From AAA044-D11 sp965268275 (lineage in GTDB: Bacteria > Actinomycetota > Actinomycetes > Nanopelagicales > Nanopelagicaceae): a DNA stretch of 64,000 bases. Numbering within the stretch: the stretch's first letter is position 1; every line of letters begins with the position of its first letter. The notes beneath the pieces were generated by a model. It was not told the origin of the DNA, ran no database searches, and saw nothing but the letters and a program-made list of their open reading frames with translations. Shown in pieces: positions 35,417 through 43,842 of this stretch. A program made the translations under genes and the position numbers. The stretch lies in NCBI GenBank assembly GCA_965268275.1, contig OZ254168.1, positions 620,001 through 684,000 on the forward strand, given 5' to 3'.

Positions 35417-36433
35417 ATGTCGATAAGCATCGCAGAGGTTGAAGAGAGTGCAGCTAGTGCACTGACCGCGATTGCCGGAGCAAAAGATCTCACAGAATTA
35501 AAGGCCGTTAAAATTGAACATCTTGGTGATAAATCGGGGCTATCCAAAGCGAGCCAGGCTCTAGGAAAAGTTGCAGCCGAGGAGAAAGCTAGCTTTGGAA
35601 AAATTGTTGGCGAAGCTAAAGCTAAAGTTTCAGCGGCTTTTGAAGCGCGAATAAAGGTTCTAGAAGCTGATCGAGATGCCCGTGTTCTTGTCGAAGAGCG
35701 AGTTGATGTAACCCTTCCTGCCACAAATATTCCTAAGGGTGGATTGCATCCATTAACAATTCTTACAAATGAGATTTCAGATTTATTCCTCGGTTTAGGT
35801 TATCGAGTTGCTGAAGGGCCTGAACTCGAGGCCGAGTGGCTCAACTTCGACGCGCTAAACATTCCGGCCGACCATCCGGCACGCACGATGCAAGATACTT
35901 TTTTTATCGAACCCTTGGATTCTAGGTTGGTCTTACGAACACACACCTCTCCGGTTCAAATTCGAACAATGCTAGAGAATAAGCCTCCCATTTATGTCAT
36001 CTGTCCCGGTCGCACATATCGCGCAGATGAATTAGACGCGACGCACACTCCAGTTTTTAGTCAAGTCGAAGGACTTGTGATTGATCGCGGAATTACGATG
36101 GCAGATTTGAAAGGCACGTTAGATTATTTCGCTCAAAGCATCTTCGGCCCAGACGTTGTAACTAGATTGCGACCATCTTTTTTCCCATTCACAGAACCAA
36201 GCGCCGAAGTTGATTTCTTTTTCAACGGACGCTGGATCGAATGGGGCGGTTGCGGAATGGTCAATCCAAAAGTTCTAGAAGTTTGTGGAATAGACACCAA
36301 AGAATTTTCTGGTTTTGCCTTTGGCATGGGACTTGAACGCACTCTTATGGTTCGTCACGGAATCACTGACATGCACGACATTGTTGAAGGCGATATCCGA
36401 TTTACTCGCAGCTTTGGATTGGGAATCAAATGA
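35417..36433 (+). CDS. pheS: Phenylalanine-tRNA ligase alpha subunit
   Basis: Catalytic subunit of the (alpha-beta)2 PheRS. 338 residues: N-terminal coiled coil (about 1-95), then the class II core with TFFIEPLDSRLVLRTHTSPVQ (motif 2 region), GGCGMVNPKVL and motif 3 GFAFGMGLERTLM. TAGGAT lies nine bases before the ATG, which would give a leader of only a few bases. The stop overlaps the pheT start (ATGA). Confidence 0.97.
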   Translation: MSISIAEVEESAASALTAIAGAKDLTELKAVKIEHLGDKSGLSKASQALGKVAAEEKASFGKIVGEAKAKVSAAFEARIKVLEADRDARVLVEERVDVTLPATNIPKGGLHPLTILTNEISDLFLGLGYRVAEGPELEAEWLNFDALNIPADHPARTMQDTFFIEPLDSRLVLRTHTSPVQIRTMLENKPPIYVICPGRTYRADELDATHTPVFSQVEGLVIDRGITMADLKGTLDYFAQSIFGPDVVTRLRPSFFPFTEPSAEVDFFFNGRWIEWGGCGMVNPKVLEVCGIDTKEFSGFAFGMGLERTLMVRHGITDMHDIVEGDIRFTRSFGLGIK

Positions 36434-38892
36434 AGATTCCACTTTCGTGGGTTCGCGAGTTTGTTGAACTTCCAGCAAAGATATCTAACTCTGATTTAGA
36501 AGATGCATTTGTTCGGGTCGGGTTTGAAGTAGAAGAAATTATCGAAGCGGGATCAGATTTAACTGGTCCGCTCGTAGTGGCGAAAGTCGAATCGATAGAG
36601 GAATTATCAGGTAATAAGAAGCCAATTAGATATGTTGGCCTTGATTGCGGTGAGGGCAACATCAGGTATGTAATTTGCGGAGCCACCAACTTTAAGGTCG
36701 GAGATTTAGTCGTTGCAGCTCTACCAGGTGCAGTGCTTCCAAATGATTTTGCTATTTCAGCACGCGAAACTTACGGCAAAACAAGTAACGGAATGATCTG
36801 TTCGTCTCGTGAACTTGGACTGAGTGATGAACATTCTGGAATCATCGTATTGCCAGCAAATTCATCAAGTCCAGGTGCGGATGCAATAGCTCTGTTGGAA
36901 ATTAAAGATGTAATCGTTGATGCTGCGGTAAATCCGGATCGTGGTTATGCATTATCAATCAGAGGCCTAGCTCGTGAACTAGCGGCTTCCTTGAACTTGA
37001 AGTATTTCGATCCTGTCTCGAACGTGGATTCAAAGAAGTATCAAATCAATAAAGATGGAGTTCAGGTAAACGTTGAAGATCCATCCGCGCTTTCAATTGT
37101 TTATATCCGCAGCATTTCGGGTTTTGATGCTGCCGTACCCACCCCGATTTGGATGAGTCGTCGAATTGAAAAATGTGGAATGAGATCGATCTCGCTTGCA
37201 GTTGACGTGACAAATTATGTGATGCTCGAACTCGGGCAACCACTTCACGCTTTTGACTCATCGAAAATAGATGGTTCCTTAATAATTAAGCGAGCTGGCG
37301 ATACTTTGAAGTTCACGACTTTAGATGGCCAAGAACGTGAACTTGATAAAGAGGACCTAGTAGTCGCAGATAAAAATGGCCCACTTGCTCTGGCTGGAGT
37401 AATGGGCGGTGCAAGTTCTGAAGTGACGAGCTCAACAACTTCTATTGCACTCGAGGCAGCACGCTTCGATCCAGTGTCCATTGCACGAGGATCAAGGAGA
37501 CATAAGTTATCTTCTGAAGCTTCTCGCAGACTCGAACGCGGTGTAGATCCCTCGCTAGCGGAGATTTCTTCGGCTCGAGCAATTGACCTGATGATTGAAC
37601 TTGGTGGCGCGCGACATGTTGGCTCAGCTAAATCAGGTGAACCAAGGTTCGCCCCAATCGTCACGTTTGACCCCAACTTCGTATCGCAATATCTCGGAAC
37701 AAACGTTGCACTCGATGAGGTTGAGCAAAAACTCAAAATAGTTGGCTGTGATGTCTCTAAAAAGTCAGATACACAGTGGTTGATTGATCCACCTTCATGG
37801 CGAGCAGATCTACAACTCGCTCCAGATTTAGTTGAAGAAGTCGCGAGAATGATTGGCTACGAACGCATTCCGTCTAAGCTTCCGGTTGGTAAAAGCGGTG
37901 CGCAATTAACGCCAGCCCAGATAAGAAAAAGGGCTACGGCAAATTATTTAGCGAGCAAAGGTTTTGCAGAGGTCTACAACTCGCCGTTTGTTAATCCTAG
38001 TTATGTTGCGGATCTTGGCTTCACTGGCGATCGGGCCAAGAGTTTTAAACTAGCCAATCCGATGTCAGAAGAATTTCCGGATTTACGGACACATTTACTT
38101 CCAGGTTTATTGCTCACGGCGGTTCGCAATCAAGGTCGTGGCGCCAAGGACATCGCGATTTTTGAGATTGGTTCGGTTTTTAGAAATACCGAGAAACTTG
38201 AGAGCCCGGGTCTAGTAGGAATAGATGCGGTTCCAAGCGAGAAGATCAAGACAAGTATTTACAAGAGTGTTCCAAATCAACCTCTTCACGTTGGCGCCGT
38301 TGTGGCCGGAAAACTCTCGGCCGATAGTTGGCACACCAAGGGCGAGAAATTTACTTGGGTAGAAGCAATTGGTTTTGCACGATCAATTATCGAAAACACA
38401 GGCAGCATCACAACTACGGTTCCTTCCGATTTCGCACCTTGGCATCCAGGACGTTGTGCCGAAATTCAAATAGATGGAAAGCCAGTTGGGCATGCGGGGG
38501 AGTTGCATCCACGCGTTGTTTCGTTGCTTGGCTTGCCTGAGCGTTCATGCGCATTTGTCGTAGTGCTTAGCGCAATTCCATTTACAGAATCAAAAAAGTC
38601 TTCATCTCTCGTGACAATGCCTCCAGCAATTCAAGATATTTCATTAGTCGTCGATCAAAAAATACCTGCAGCTTCAGTCGAAGACGCTTTACGCGCGGGA
38701 GCCGGCGATCTTCTTGAGAGTATTTCTTTGTTCGATAGATACGAGAAGGTCGAAGATGGAAAGGTTTCACTGGCTTTCACCTTGGTCTTCAGGGCAACTG
38801 ACCGAACTCTTACAGCAGATGAGGTCTCTAAGTTCCGTCAGGCGGCTACCGAATCTGCGGCTAAAAAGTGCGGGGCGGTATTAAGAGCTTAG
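36430..38892 (+). CDS. pheT: Phenylalanine-tRNA ligase beta subunit
   Basis: Non-catalytic subunit that handles tRNA binding and editing. 820 residues: EMAP-like OB tRNA-binding domain near 40-150 (GPLVVAKVE), B3/4 editing domain near 205-390 (VDVTNYVMLELGQPLHAFD), B5 domain near 400-470, inactive catalytic-like core and the C-terminal FDX-ACB anticodon domain (about 725-820). Translationally coupled to pheS. The argC promoter begins directly after its stop. Confidence 0.97.
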   Translation: MKIPLSWVREFVELPAKISNSDLEDAFVRVGFEVEEIIEAGSDLTGPLVVAKVESIEELSGNKKPIRYVGLDCGEGNIRYVICGATNFKVGDLVVAALPGAVLPNDFAISARETYGKTSNGMICSSRELGLSDEHSGIIVLPANSSSPGADAIALLEIKDVIVDAAVNPDRGYALSIRGLARELAASLNLKYFDPVSNVDSKKYQINKDGVQVNVEDPSALSIVYIRSISGFDAAVPTPIWMSRRIEKCGMRSISLAVDVTNYVMLELGQPLHAFDSSKIDGSLIIKRAGDTLKFTTLDGQERELDKEDLVVADKNGPLALAGVMGGASSEVTSSTTSIALEAARFDPVSIARGSRRHKLSSEASRRLERGVDPSLAEISSARAIDLMIELGGARHVGSAKSGEPRFAPIVTFDPNFVSQYLGTNVALDEVEQKLKIVGCDVSKKSDTQWLIDPPSWRADLQLAPDLVEEVARMIGYERIPSKLPVGKSGAQLTPAQIRKRATANYLASKGFAEVYNSPFVNPSYVADLGFTGDRAKSFKLANPMSEEFPDLRTHLLPGLLLTAVRNQGRGAKDIAIFEIGSVFRNTEKLESPGLVGIDAVPSEKIKTSIYKSVPNQPLHVGAVVAGKLSADSWHTKGEKFTWVEAIGFARSIIENTGSITTTVPSDFAPWHPGRCAEIQIDGKPVGHAGELHPRVVSLLGLPERSCAFVVVLSAIPFTESKKSSSLVTMPPAIQDISLVVDQKIPAASVEDALRAGAGDLLESISLFDRYEKVEDGKVSLAFTLVFRATDRTLTADEVSKFRQAATESAAKKCGAVLRA

Positions 38893-38896
38893 GCTT

Positions 38897-38932
38897 GCGC
38901 ATAAATATGCATGTTTTTGCATAAATATACAT
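38897..38932 (+). promoter_or_regulatory. Two tandem ARG boxes upstream of argC
   Basis: Box 1 (38897-38912) reads GCGCAT-AAAT-ATGCAT and box 2 (38917-38932) TTGCAT-AAAT-ATACAT. Both match the NTGCAT-N4-ATGCAN operator recognised by actinobacterial ArgR, and their centres are 20 bp apart, about two helical turns, as needed for one ArgR hexamer. Box 2 covers the region between -35 and -10. argR itself is the fourth gene of the operon. Confidence 0.8.
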
Positions 38933-38944
38933 ATGGGATATGAT
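38916..38944 (+). promoter_or_regulatory. argC promoter, leaderless type
   Basis: TTTGCA (38916-38921), 17 bp, TATGAT (38939-38944), then exactly six bases to the ATG at 38951. The mRNA would begin at the start codon. ARG box 2 overlaps the -35 and spacer, so bound ArgR would block polymerase. Confidence 0.65.
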
Positions 38945-38950
38945 TAAACC

Positions 38951-39973
38951 ATGAAAATTGGGGTAGTTGGTGCCAGCGGTTATGCTGGAGGAGAGCTTCT
39001 GAGGATTCTTGCTAGTCATGAGAATTTCGAAGTTGTTTACGCAAGCGCTGGGTCAAACGCCGGAGAACTTATAACCTCTATCCACCCACAACTGATCTCG
39101 TATTCCGGGCAAAAATTTGGTGCTACTGATCTTGCAGAAATTAATAAATGTGATCTAGTTTTTCTTGCGCTTCCGCACGGTGAATCCGGTTCCTTAGTTT
39201 CTCAGATTGCAGAGTCCGTAAAGGTTGTAGACCTTGGTGCAGATTTCCGTCTTGCGAATGAAGATTCCTGGAGAAAGTATTACTCCGGAGAATATGCAGG
39301 AAAGTTTGTCTATGGTTTACCTGAATTAGGAGATAACCGGAAGCTTATTTCAGTATCAAATCGGGTCACAAATCCAGGTTGTTATGCAACCGCAATTATT
39401 TTGGGAAGCGCGCCAGCCGTATCTTCAAACTTGGTCGACAATCATAATTTCATCTCGGTAGCGGCAAGTGGCACAACCGGAGCTGGAAGAAATGCAAAAA
39501 TCAATCTTTCGGCTAGCGAAGTCATGAACAATATGAGTTCATATAAGTTCGGTGGCGTTCATCAACACACACCAGAAATAGAAGAGTGCCTAAGCGCTGT
39601 AGGAGATTCCCCGGTTAAGTTTTCATTTACCCCGATTTTGGCTCCAATGCCCAGAGGCATATTGGCCACGATTAGTTCGCAATTAAAAAAAATGATTTCA
39701 ACCGAGCAAGCACATCAGATTTATTCGCAATATTTTGCGAAGTCTGACTTCGTCAAAATGTTACCAATTGGAGAACTCCCACAAACTTCAATGACAATTG
39801 GAACCAATTTTGCTTTCTTACAGGTTGCGGTTGACGAGCATGCTAATCGCCTGATGGTTTCTGTTGCGATTGATAATTTAGGCAAAGGCGCAGCCGGTCA
39901 GGCAATTCAGAATGCAAATTTGATGTGCGGATATCCAGAAATAACTGGGCTCAATCAGTCAGCTGCCAAGTAA
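38951..39973 (+). CDS. argC: N-acetyl-gamma-glutamyl-phosphate reductase
   Basis: Third step of arginine synthesis, NADPH-dependent. 340 residues with the Rossmann motif GASGYAGGELL near 7-17, the catalytic cysteine in NPGCYAT near 141-147 and the His motif GVHQHTPEI near 197-205. First gene of argC-B-D-R-H, controlled by the two ARG boxes. The stop shares one base with argB (TAATG); argJ, usually next in Actinobacteria, is missing. Confidence 0.96.
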   Translation: MKIGVVGASGYAGGELLRILASHENFEVVYASAGSNAGELITSIHPQLISYSGQKFGATDLAEINKCDLVFLALPHGESGSLVSQIAESVKVVDLGADFRLANEDSWRKYYSGEYAGKFVYGLPELGDNRKLISVSNRVTNPGCYATAIILGSAPAVSSNLVDNHNFISVAASGTTGAGRNAKINLSASEVMNNMSSYKFGGVHQHTPEIEECLSAVGDSPVKFSFTPILAPMPRGILATISSQLKKMISTEQAHQIYSQYFAKSDFVKMLPIGELPQTSMTIGTNFAFLQVAVDEHANRLMVSVAIDNLGKGAAGQAIQNANLMCGYPEITGLNQSAAK

Positions 39974-40743
39974 TGATTCTCTTTAAATATGGCGGTCATG
40001 CGATCTCGGATAGCCAGGGGATAGATCCAGTTTTGGCTCTCCTCTCAAAAGAAATCAGCGCAGGAAAGAAGATCATCATTGTTCATGGCGGTGGACCGGC
40101 AATCAATAAAGAATTAGAAATCCACGGAGTGAAAAGTGAGATGGTCGGCGGTCTTCGTAAAACTACGCCCGAGATACTTGAAGTCGTTCAGCGGACTTTG
40201 TGTGGTGAAGTTCAGAGAAAATTGGTTAACCAGTTAATCGCCCTTGGCGTTAATGCTGTGGGCTTGACTGCCGGGGATGGAAATTTAACTAGGGCAAAAA
40301 TATCGAAGCCAGAACTCGGGCTTGTCGGAGAAGTAGTCTCAGTAAATCCTGACTATCTAATCTCTCAAATTGATATTGGGATCACTCCCGTTATCTCACC
40401 TATTTCGATTACGCCGAACGGTCAAGCAGTGAACATGAATGCAGACATTATCGCTGGCGCAATCGGTGGTGCGCTAAAAGCGGAGTCAGTTCTCTTTTCA
40501 ACTGATGTCTCAGGTATTTATCGCAACTGGCCGGATAAGAATTCTTTGATTCAGAGCATTAACGTTGAAGAGCTCACTCAAATCTCTCAGACTTTTGAGG
40601 GGGGAATGATTCCAAAAGCAGAATCTGCAATCAACGCAATCAAGTCCGGGGCGAAAAAAGTTCAAATCTTTGATGGTCGGGATATTTTTAACATAGAACT
40701 CGCACTTAAAGGCGAAGGTGGAACGTTGGTGCTCTCTCAATGA
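39973..40743 (+). CDS. argB: Acetylglutamate kinase, short form
   Basis: Phosphorylates N-acetylglutamate. 256 residues beginning right at the catalytic KYGGHA motif (residues 5-10), with GGGPAINKEL and the C-terminal GGMIPKAESA. The N-terminal helix of about 25-40 residues that allows arginine feedback inhibition in most actinobacterial NAGKs is absent, as in the arginine-insensitive E. coli enzyme. The frame extends to 39925 inside argC, but that piece is out of character and the TAATG overlap supports 39973. Confidence 0.93.
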   Translation: MILFKYGGHAISDSQGIDPVLALLSKEISAGKKIIIVHGGGPAINKELEIHGVKSEMVGGLRKTTPEILEVVQRTLCGEVQRKLVNQLIALGVNAVGLTAGDGNLTRAKISKPELGLVGEVVSVNPDYLISQIDIGITPVISPISITPNGQAVNMNADIIAGAIGGALKAESVLFSTDVSGIYRNWPDKNSLIQSINVEELTQISQTFEGGMIPKAESAINAIKSGAKKVQIFDGRDIFNIELALKGEGGTLVLSQ

Positions 40744-41915
40744 ACAAAAACCAATTACAGCAAGAGCGTTGGAAAGCCTCGATCCAAAACAATTATGGTG
40801 CGCCTGATATCTCGCTTGTTAAAGGTGTAGGAGCTCAAGTATGGGATGCCGACGGGAATGAATATCTAGATTTTCTTGGTGGAATCGCGACGAATATTCT
40901 TGGCCATGCGCATCCAGCTTTGATTTCGGCAATTACAAAACAAGCAAACGAACTTGGTCATGTGAGCAACCTTTATTCTCATCCACGAGCAATCGAATTA
41001 GCCGAGAAATTAAAGGACTTAACCGGTTCGACAGAAGCGAAAGTTTTTTTCTGCAATTCAGGAGCCGAAGCAAACGAAGCGGCACTCAAACTTTCCAGAC
41101 TAAGTGGACGCAAGAAAATCGTTTCCACCTTAGGTTCGTTCCACGGAAGAACTATTGGCGCTCTCTCAATTACTGGCCAAGTTGCTAAACGCAAAGCCTT
41201 TCTGCCGCTCCTAAAGGATGTCGCTTTCATTCCATACAACGATGTTAAAGCCGCAAAGAAAGCCATAAGTAAGAAAATCGCAATGGTGATTGTAGAACCG
41301 ATTCAAGGCGAGAATGGTGTTGTCGTGCCGGATCTTGGTTACCTCAAAACTTTGCGCGAACTAACTTCAAAGCAAGGCGCCCTTTTAGTTTTTGATTGCG
41401 TACAAACAGGCATGGGCAGAACCGGAGAATGGTTCGGTTTTGAACATGAGGGAGTAGTGCCGGATGTAATTACTTTGGCTAAAGGACTTGGTGGTGGATT
41501 ACCGCTGGGCGCAATGATTGCAATGGGAAGTGCTTCTTCACTCTTCGAACCAGGTTCACATGGAAGCACTTTTGGCGGAAGCCCAGTCGCCTGCGCTTCA
41601 GCTCTAGCTTCAATAAAATATCTAGAAGATGAGAATCTTTTGCAGCGTGTTAAAAACCTTGAACTAACACTGAAACTTGAAATTTCGAAGAACCCGATAG
41701 TCGCCACAGTTCGCGGTTCGGGCCTCTTGATTGGGATAGTCCTCAAAGAGCCGATTGCGAAGAAGTTCATAAGCGATTTACAACAAAATGGAATTCTTGC
41801 TAACGCCACTTCGGATTCGGTAATTCGGATTGCACCGCCACTAATTGTTTCGGATTCCCAAGTATCACAATTTATTGATGTATTCAGAAAGGTGTCTGCA
41901 AACTATGAGCGTTAA
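40740..41915 (+). CDS. argD: Acetylornithine aminotransferase
   Basis: PLP enzyme converting N-acetylglutamate semialdehyde to N-acetylornithine. 391 residues: FCNSGAEANEAALKLSR near 103-119, FHGRT near 138-142, Asp in VFDCVQTGMGRTG and the PLP lysine in TLAKGLGGGLPLGAM near 250. The start overlaps the argB stop by four bases (ATGA). Could also act on related omega-amino substrates, but the operon context favours ArgD. Confidence 0.95.
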   Translation: MNKNQLQQERWKASIQNNYGAPDISLVKGVGAQVWDADGNEYLDFLGGIATNILGHAHPALISAITKQANELGHVSNLYSHPRAIELAEKLKDLTGSTEAKVFFCNSGAEANEAALKLSRLSGRKKIVSTLGSFHGRTIGALSITGQVAKRKAFLPLLKDVAFIPYNDVKAAKKAISKKIAMVIVEPIQGENGVVVPDLGYLKTLRELTSKQGALLVFDCVQTGMGRTGEWFGFEHEGVVPDVITLAKGLGGGLPLGAMIAMGSASSLFEPGSHGSTFGGSPVACASALASIKYLEDENLLQRVKNLELTLKLEISKNPIVATVRGSGLLIGIVLKEPIAKKFISDLQQNGILANATSDSVIRIAPPLIVSDSQVSQFIDVFRKVSANYER

Positions 41916-42414
41916 AACAATTCTCACTTCGAGTCAACGTAGAGCGTTGATTTCAAAGATGATAAAACAAGGGGGCGTTGAATCTCAGTCGCACTTGGTG
42001 AAGTTACTTGCCCGCGAGGGTGTAAAAGTCACGCAGGCAACAGCGAGTCGCGACTTGGATGATTTAGGAGCGACTCGAGTTAGAGATGCGAATGGCGAAT
42101 TCCAATATGTAATTCCAGAGAACTCGAACCCGAAAACTAATTCGGCAGCTAGTTTGATTGTAAGCGTTACGGCAAGTGGCAACTTAGCTGTAGTTCGAAC
42201 TCCACCTGGCGGCGCGCAATTGTTGGCAAGTGCAATAGATCGCAATTCATTAAATGGATTGCTTAAAAGCGCAATTGGAACCATTGCAGGAGATGACACA
42301 GTTTTAGTGGTAGCTAAGACCGCAAACGGTGGGGCTGAACTCGCGAAATCAATTACAAGCTATGCAAGCAGATCGAATAAGACAAATGGTAAGACAAATG
42401 GGAAGAGGAAATAA
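41905..42414 (+). CDS. argR: Arginine repressor
   Basis: Hexameric arginine-sensing regulator. 169 residues: winged helix N-terminal domain (SHLVKLLAREGVKVTQATASRDLDDLGA) and C-terminal arginine-binding domain (GTIAGDDTVLVVAKT). A lysine/asparagine repeat tail (SNKTNGKTNGKRK) extends past the usual end. The frame is open to 41845 inside argD; the ATG at 41905, overlapping the argD stop by 11 bases, gives the family N-terminus. It likely binds the two boxes before argC and so controls its own synthesis. Confidence 0.95.
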   Translation: MSVKTILTSSQRRALISKMIKQGGVESQSHLVKLLAREGVKVTQATASRDLDDLGATRVRDANGEFQYVIPENSNPKTNSAASLIVSVTASGNLAVVRTPPGGAQLLASAIDRNSLNGLLKSAIGTIAGDDTVLVVAKTANGGAELAKSITSYASRSNKTNGKTNGKRK

Positions 42415-43842
42415 ATGTCGCTTTGGGGTGGAAGATTTTCGACAGAACCTTCATCAGCAGTTGCTGCGCTTTCTCGCAGCGTGGAATTCGATTGGCGTCT
42501 AGCTCCTTATGACATCAAAGTTAACCTTGCCCACCTTGATGGTCTAGTTGCATCTGGGGTTATCGCCGTCGGTAATGGTGAAGTTATTCGTGCCGGACTG
42601 AAAGCTCTTGGGACTGAAATTATCTCCGGAAAGTTCACTTACAACGATACTGACGAAGATGTTCATAGTGCTATTGAGCGCGGTCTTATTGCGAAGATAG
42701 GTGCGATCGGCGGTGCGCTTAGAGCTGGCCGATCTCGAAATGATTTAGTTGTCGCTGACTTTAAGTTGTATCTGGTCGATCATCTGTTGGAGATTGCATC
42801 GTTAACTACGGATCTGATTTCGGTCTTCAACTCACAGAGCGAGAAACTGGCAGAAGTAGTTGCGCCTGGATTTACTCATCTACAACATGCTCAACCGATT
42901 GTTTTTGGTCATGAATTAGCTAAACATTCCCAAGCGCTCTTACGTGATGTAGATCGAATTGGTGACTGGTTAGTAAGAAATAATTTCTCGCCGCTGGGCG
43001 CTGGGGCATTAGCAGGAAGTTCTTTGCAACCTAATCCAGAGAAAAGTGCTGAAACTCTAGGTTTCGATGGCGTGCTCGCAAATAGTATTGATGCAGTTAG
43101 CGACCGCGATTTTGCAGCAGAAGCACTATTTGTAATGGCGATGTTAGGAGTGCACTTATCTAGAATCGGTGAAGAATTTACCCTTTGGAGCACTTGGGAA
43201 TTTGATTGGGTAACTATTGACGATGCATATTCGACTGGATCATCAATCATGCCTCAGAAGAAGAACCCAGATATTGCAGAATTAGCTAGAGGTAAGAGTG
43301 GTCGATTGATTGGCAATTTAACTGGATTACTCGCAACTTTAAAGGGACTTCCGTTCGCCTATAACCGCGATTTACAAGAAGATAAAGAACCAATCTTTGA
43401 TTCTGTTGAAACTTTGATTGTTCTACTTCCTGCACTTATAGGGATGGTGGAAACTGCTAAATTTAATGAGAAAGTCATCTCAAGTGGTGCACAAGCCGAA
43501 TTCGCTCTTGCTACCGAAATCGCAGACTATTTAGCGAAGAAGTCGGTTCCATTTGCGCAGGCACACGAGGCTGCTGGCGAGTGCGTTCGAGAATGTGAAA
43601 AATCTGGAATCGAACTGCACGAACTCTCCGATGAACAACTATTAAAGATTCATCCAGAACTTGGAGCCGATCTAAGAGACATTCTCACGACATCAGGGGC
43701 AGTAGCGTCGAGAACCTCAACATTGGGAACTGCACCTTCTAGTGTGCTCGCTCAAATTTCAGATTTGAAAGAAGCCACGAAGGAAGCAAAGAGTTGGATA
43801 TCCAACGAGGTTGCACGCTTTTCAGGCATGATGAAGCCATGA
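42415..43842 (+). CDS. argH: Argininosuccinate lyase
   Basis: Final step of arginine synthesis, splitting argininosuccinate to arginine and fumarate. 475 residues with the N-terminal SLWGGRFS, the SAIERGL segment and the superfamily signature GSSIMPQKKNPDIAE near 278-292. Immediately follows argR with a GGAAGAGG ribosome binding site inside the argR tail. argG, its usual neighbour, is not present. The stop overlaps the tyrS start (ATGA). Confidence 0.97.
   Translation: MSLWGGRFSTEPSSAVAALSRSVEFDWRLAPYDIKVNLAHLDGLVASGVIAVGNGEVIRAGLKALGTEIISGKFTYNDTDEDVHSAIERGLIAKIGAIGGALRAGRSRNDLVVADFKLYLVDHLLEIASLTTDLISVFNSQSEKLAEVVAPGFTHLQHAQPIVFGHELAKHSQALLRDVDRIGDWLVRNNFSPLGAGALAGSSLQPNPEKSAETLGFDGVLANSIDAVSDRDFAAEALFVMAMLGVHLSRIGEEFTLWSTWEFDWVTIDDAYSTGSSIMPQKKNPDIAELARGKSGRLIGNLTGLLATLKGLPFAYNRDLQEDKEPIFDSVETLIVLLPALIGMVETAKFNEKVISSGAQAEFALATEIADYLAKKSVPFAQAHEAAGECVRECEKSGIELHELSDEQLLKIHPELGADLRDILTTSGAVASRTSTLGTAPSSVLAQISDLKEATKEAKSWISNEVARFSGMMKP

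Noticed and set aside
35083..35724. 213-residue antisense frame across the methyltransferase and pheS
   Set aside because: Composition rich in Ser/Ala/Thr, antisense to two clearly conserved genes; a shadow of their codon use.
37245..37736. 163-residue antisense frame in pheT
   Set aside because: Shadow of pheT; no start signal or motif.
41339..41809. 156-residue antisense frame in argD
   Set aside because: Shadow of argD.
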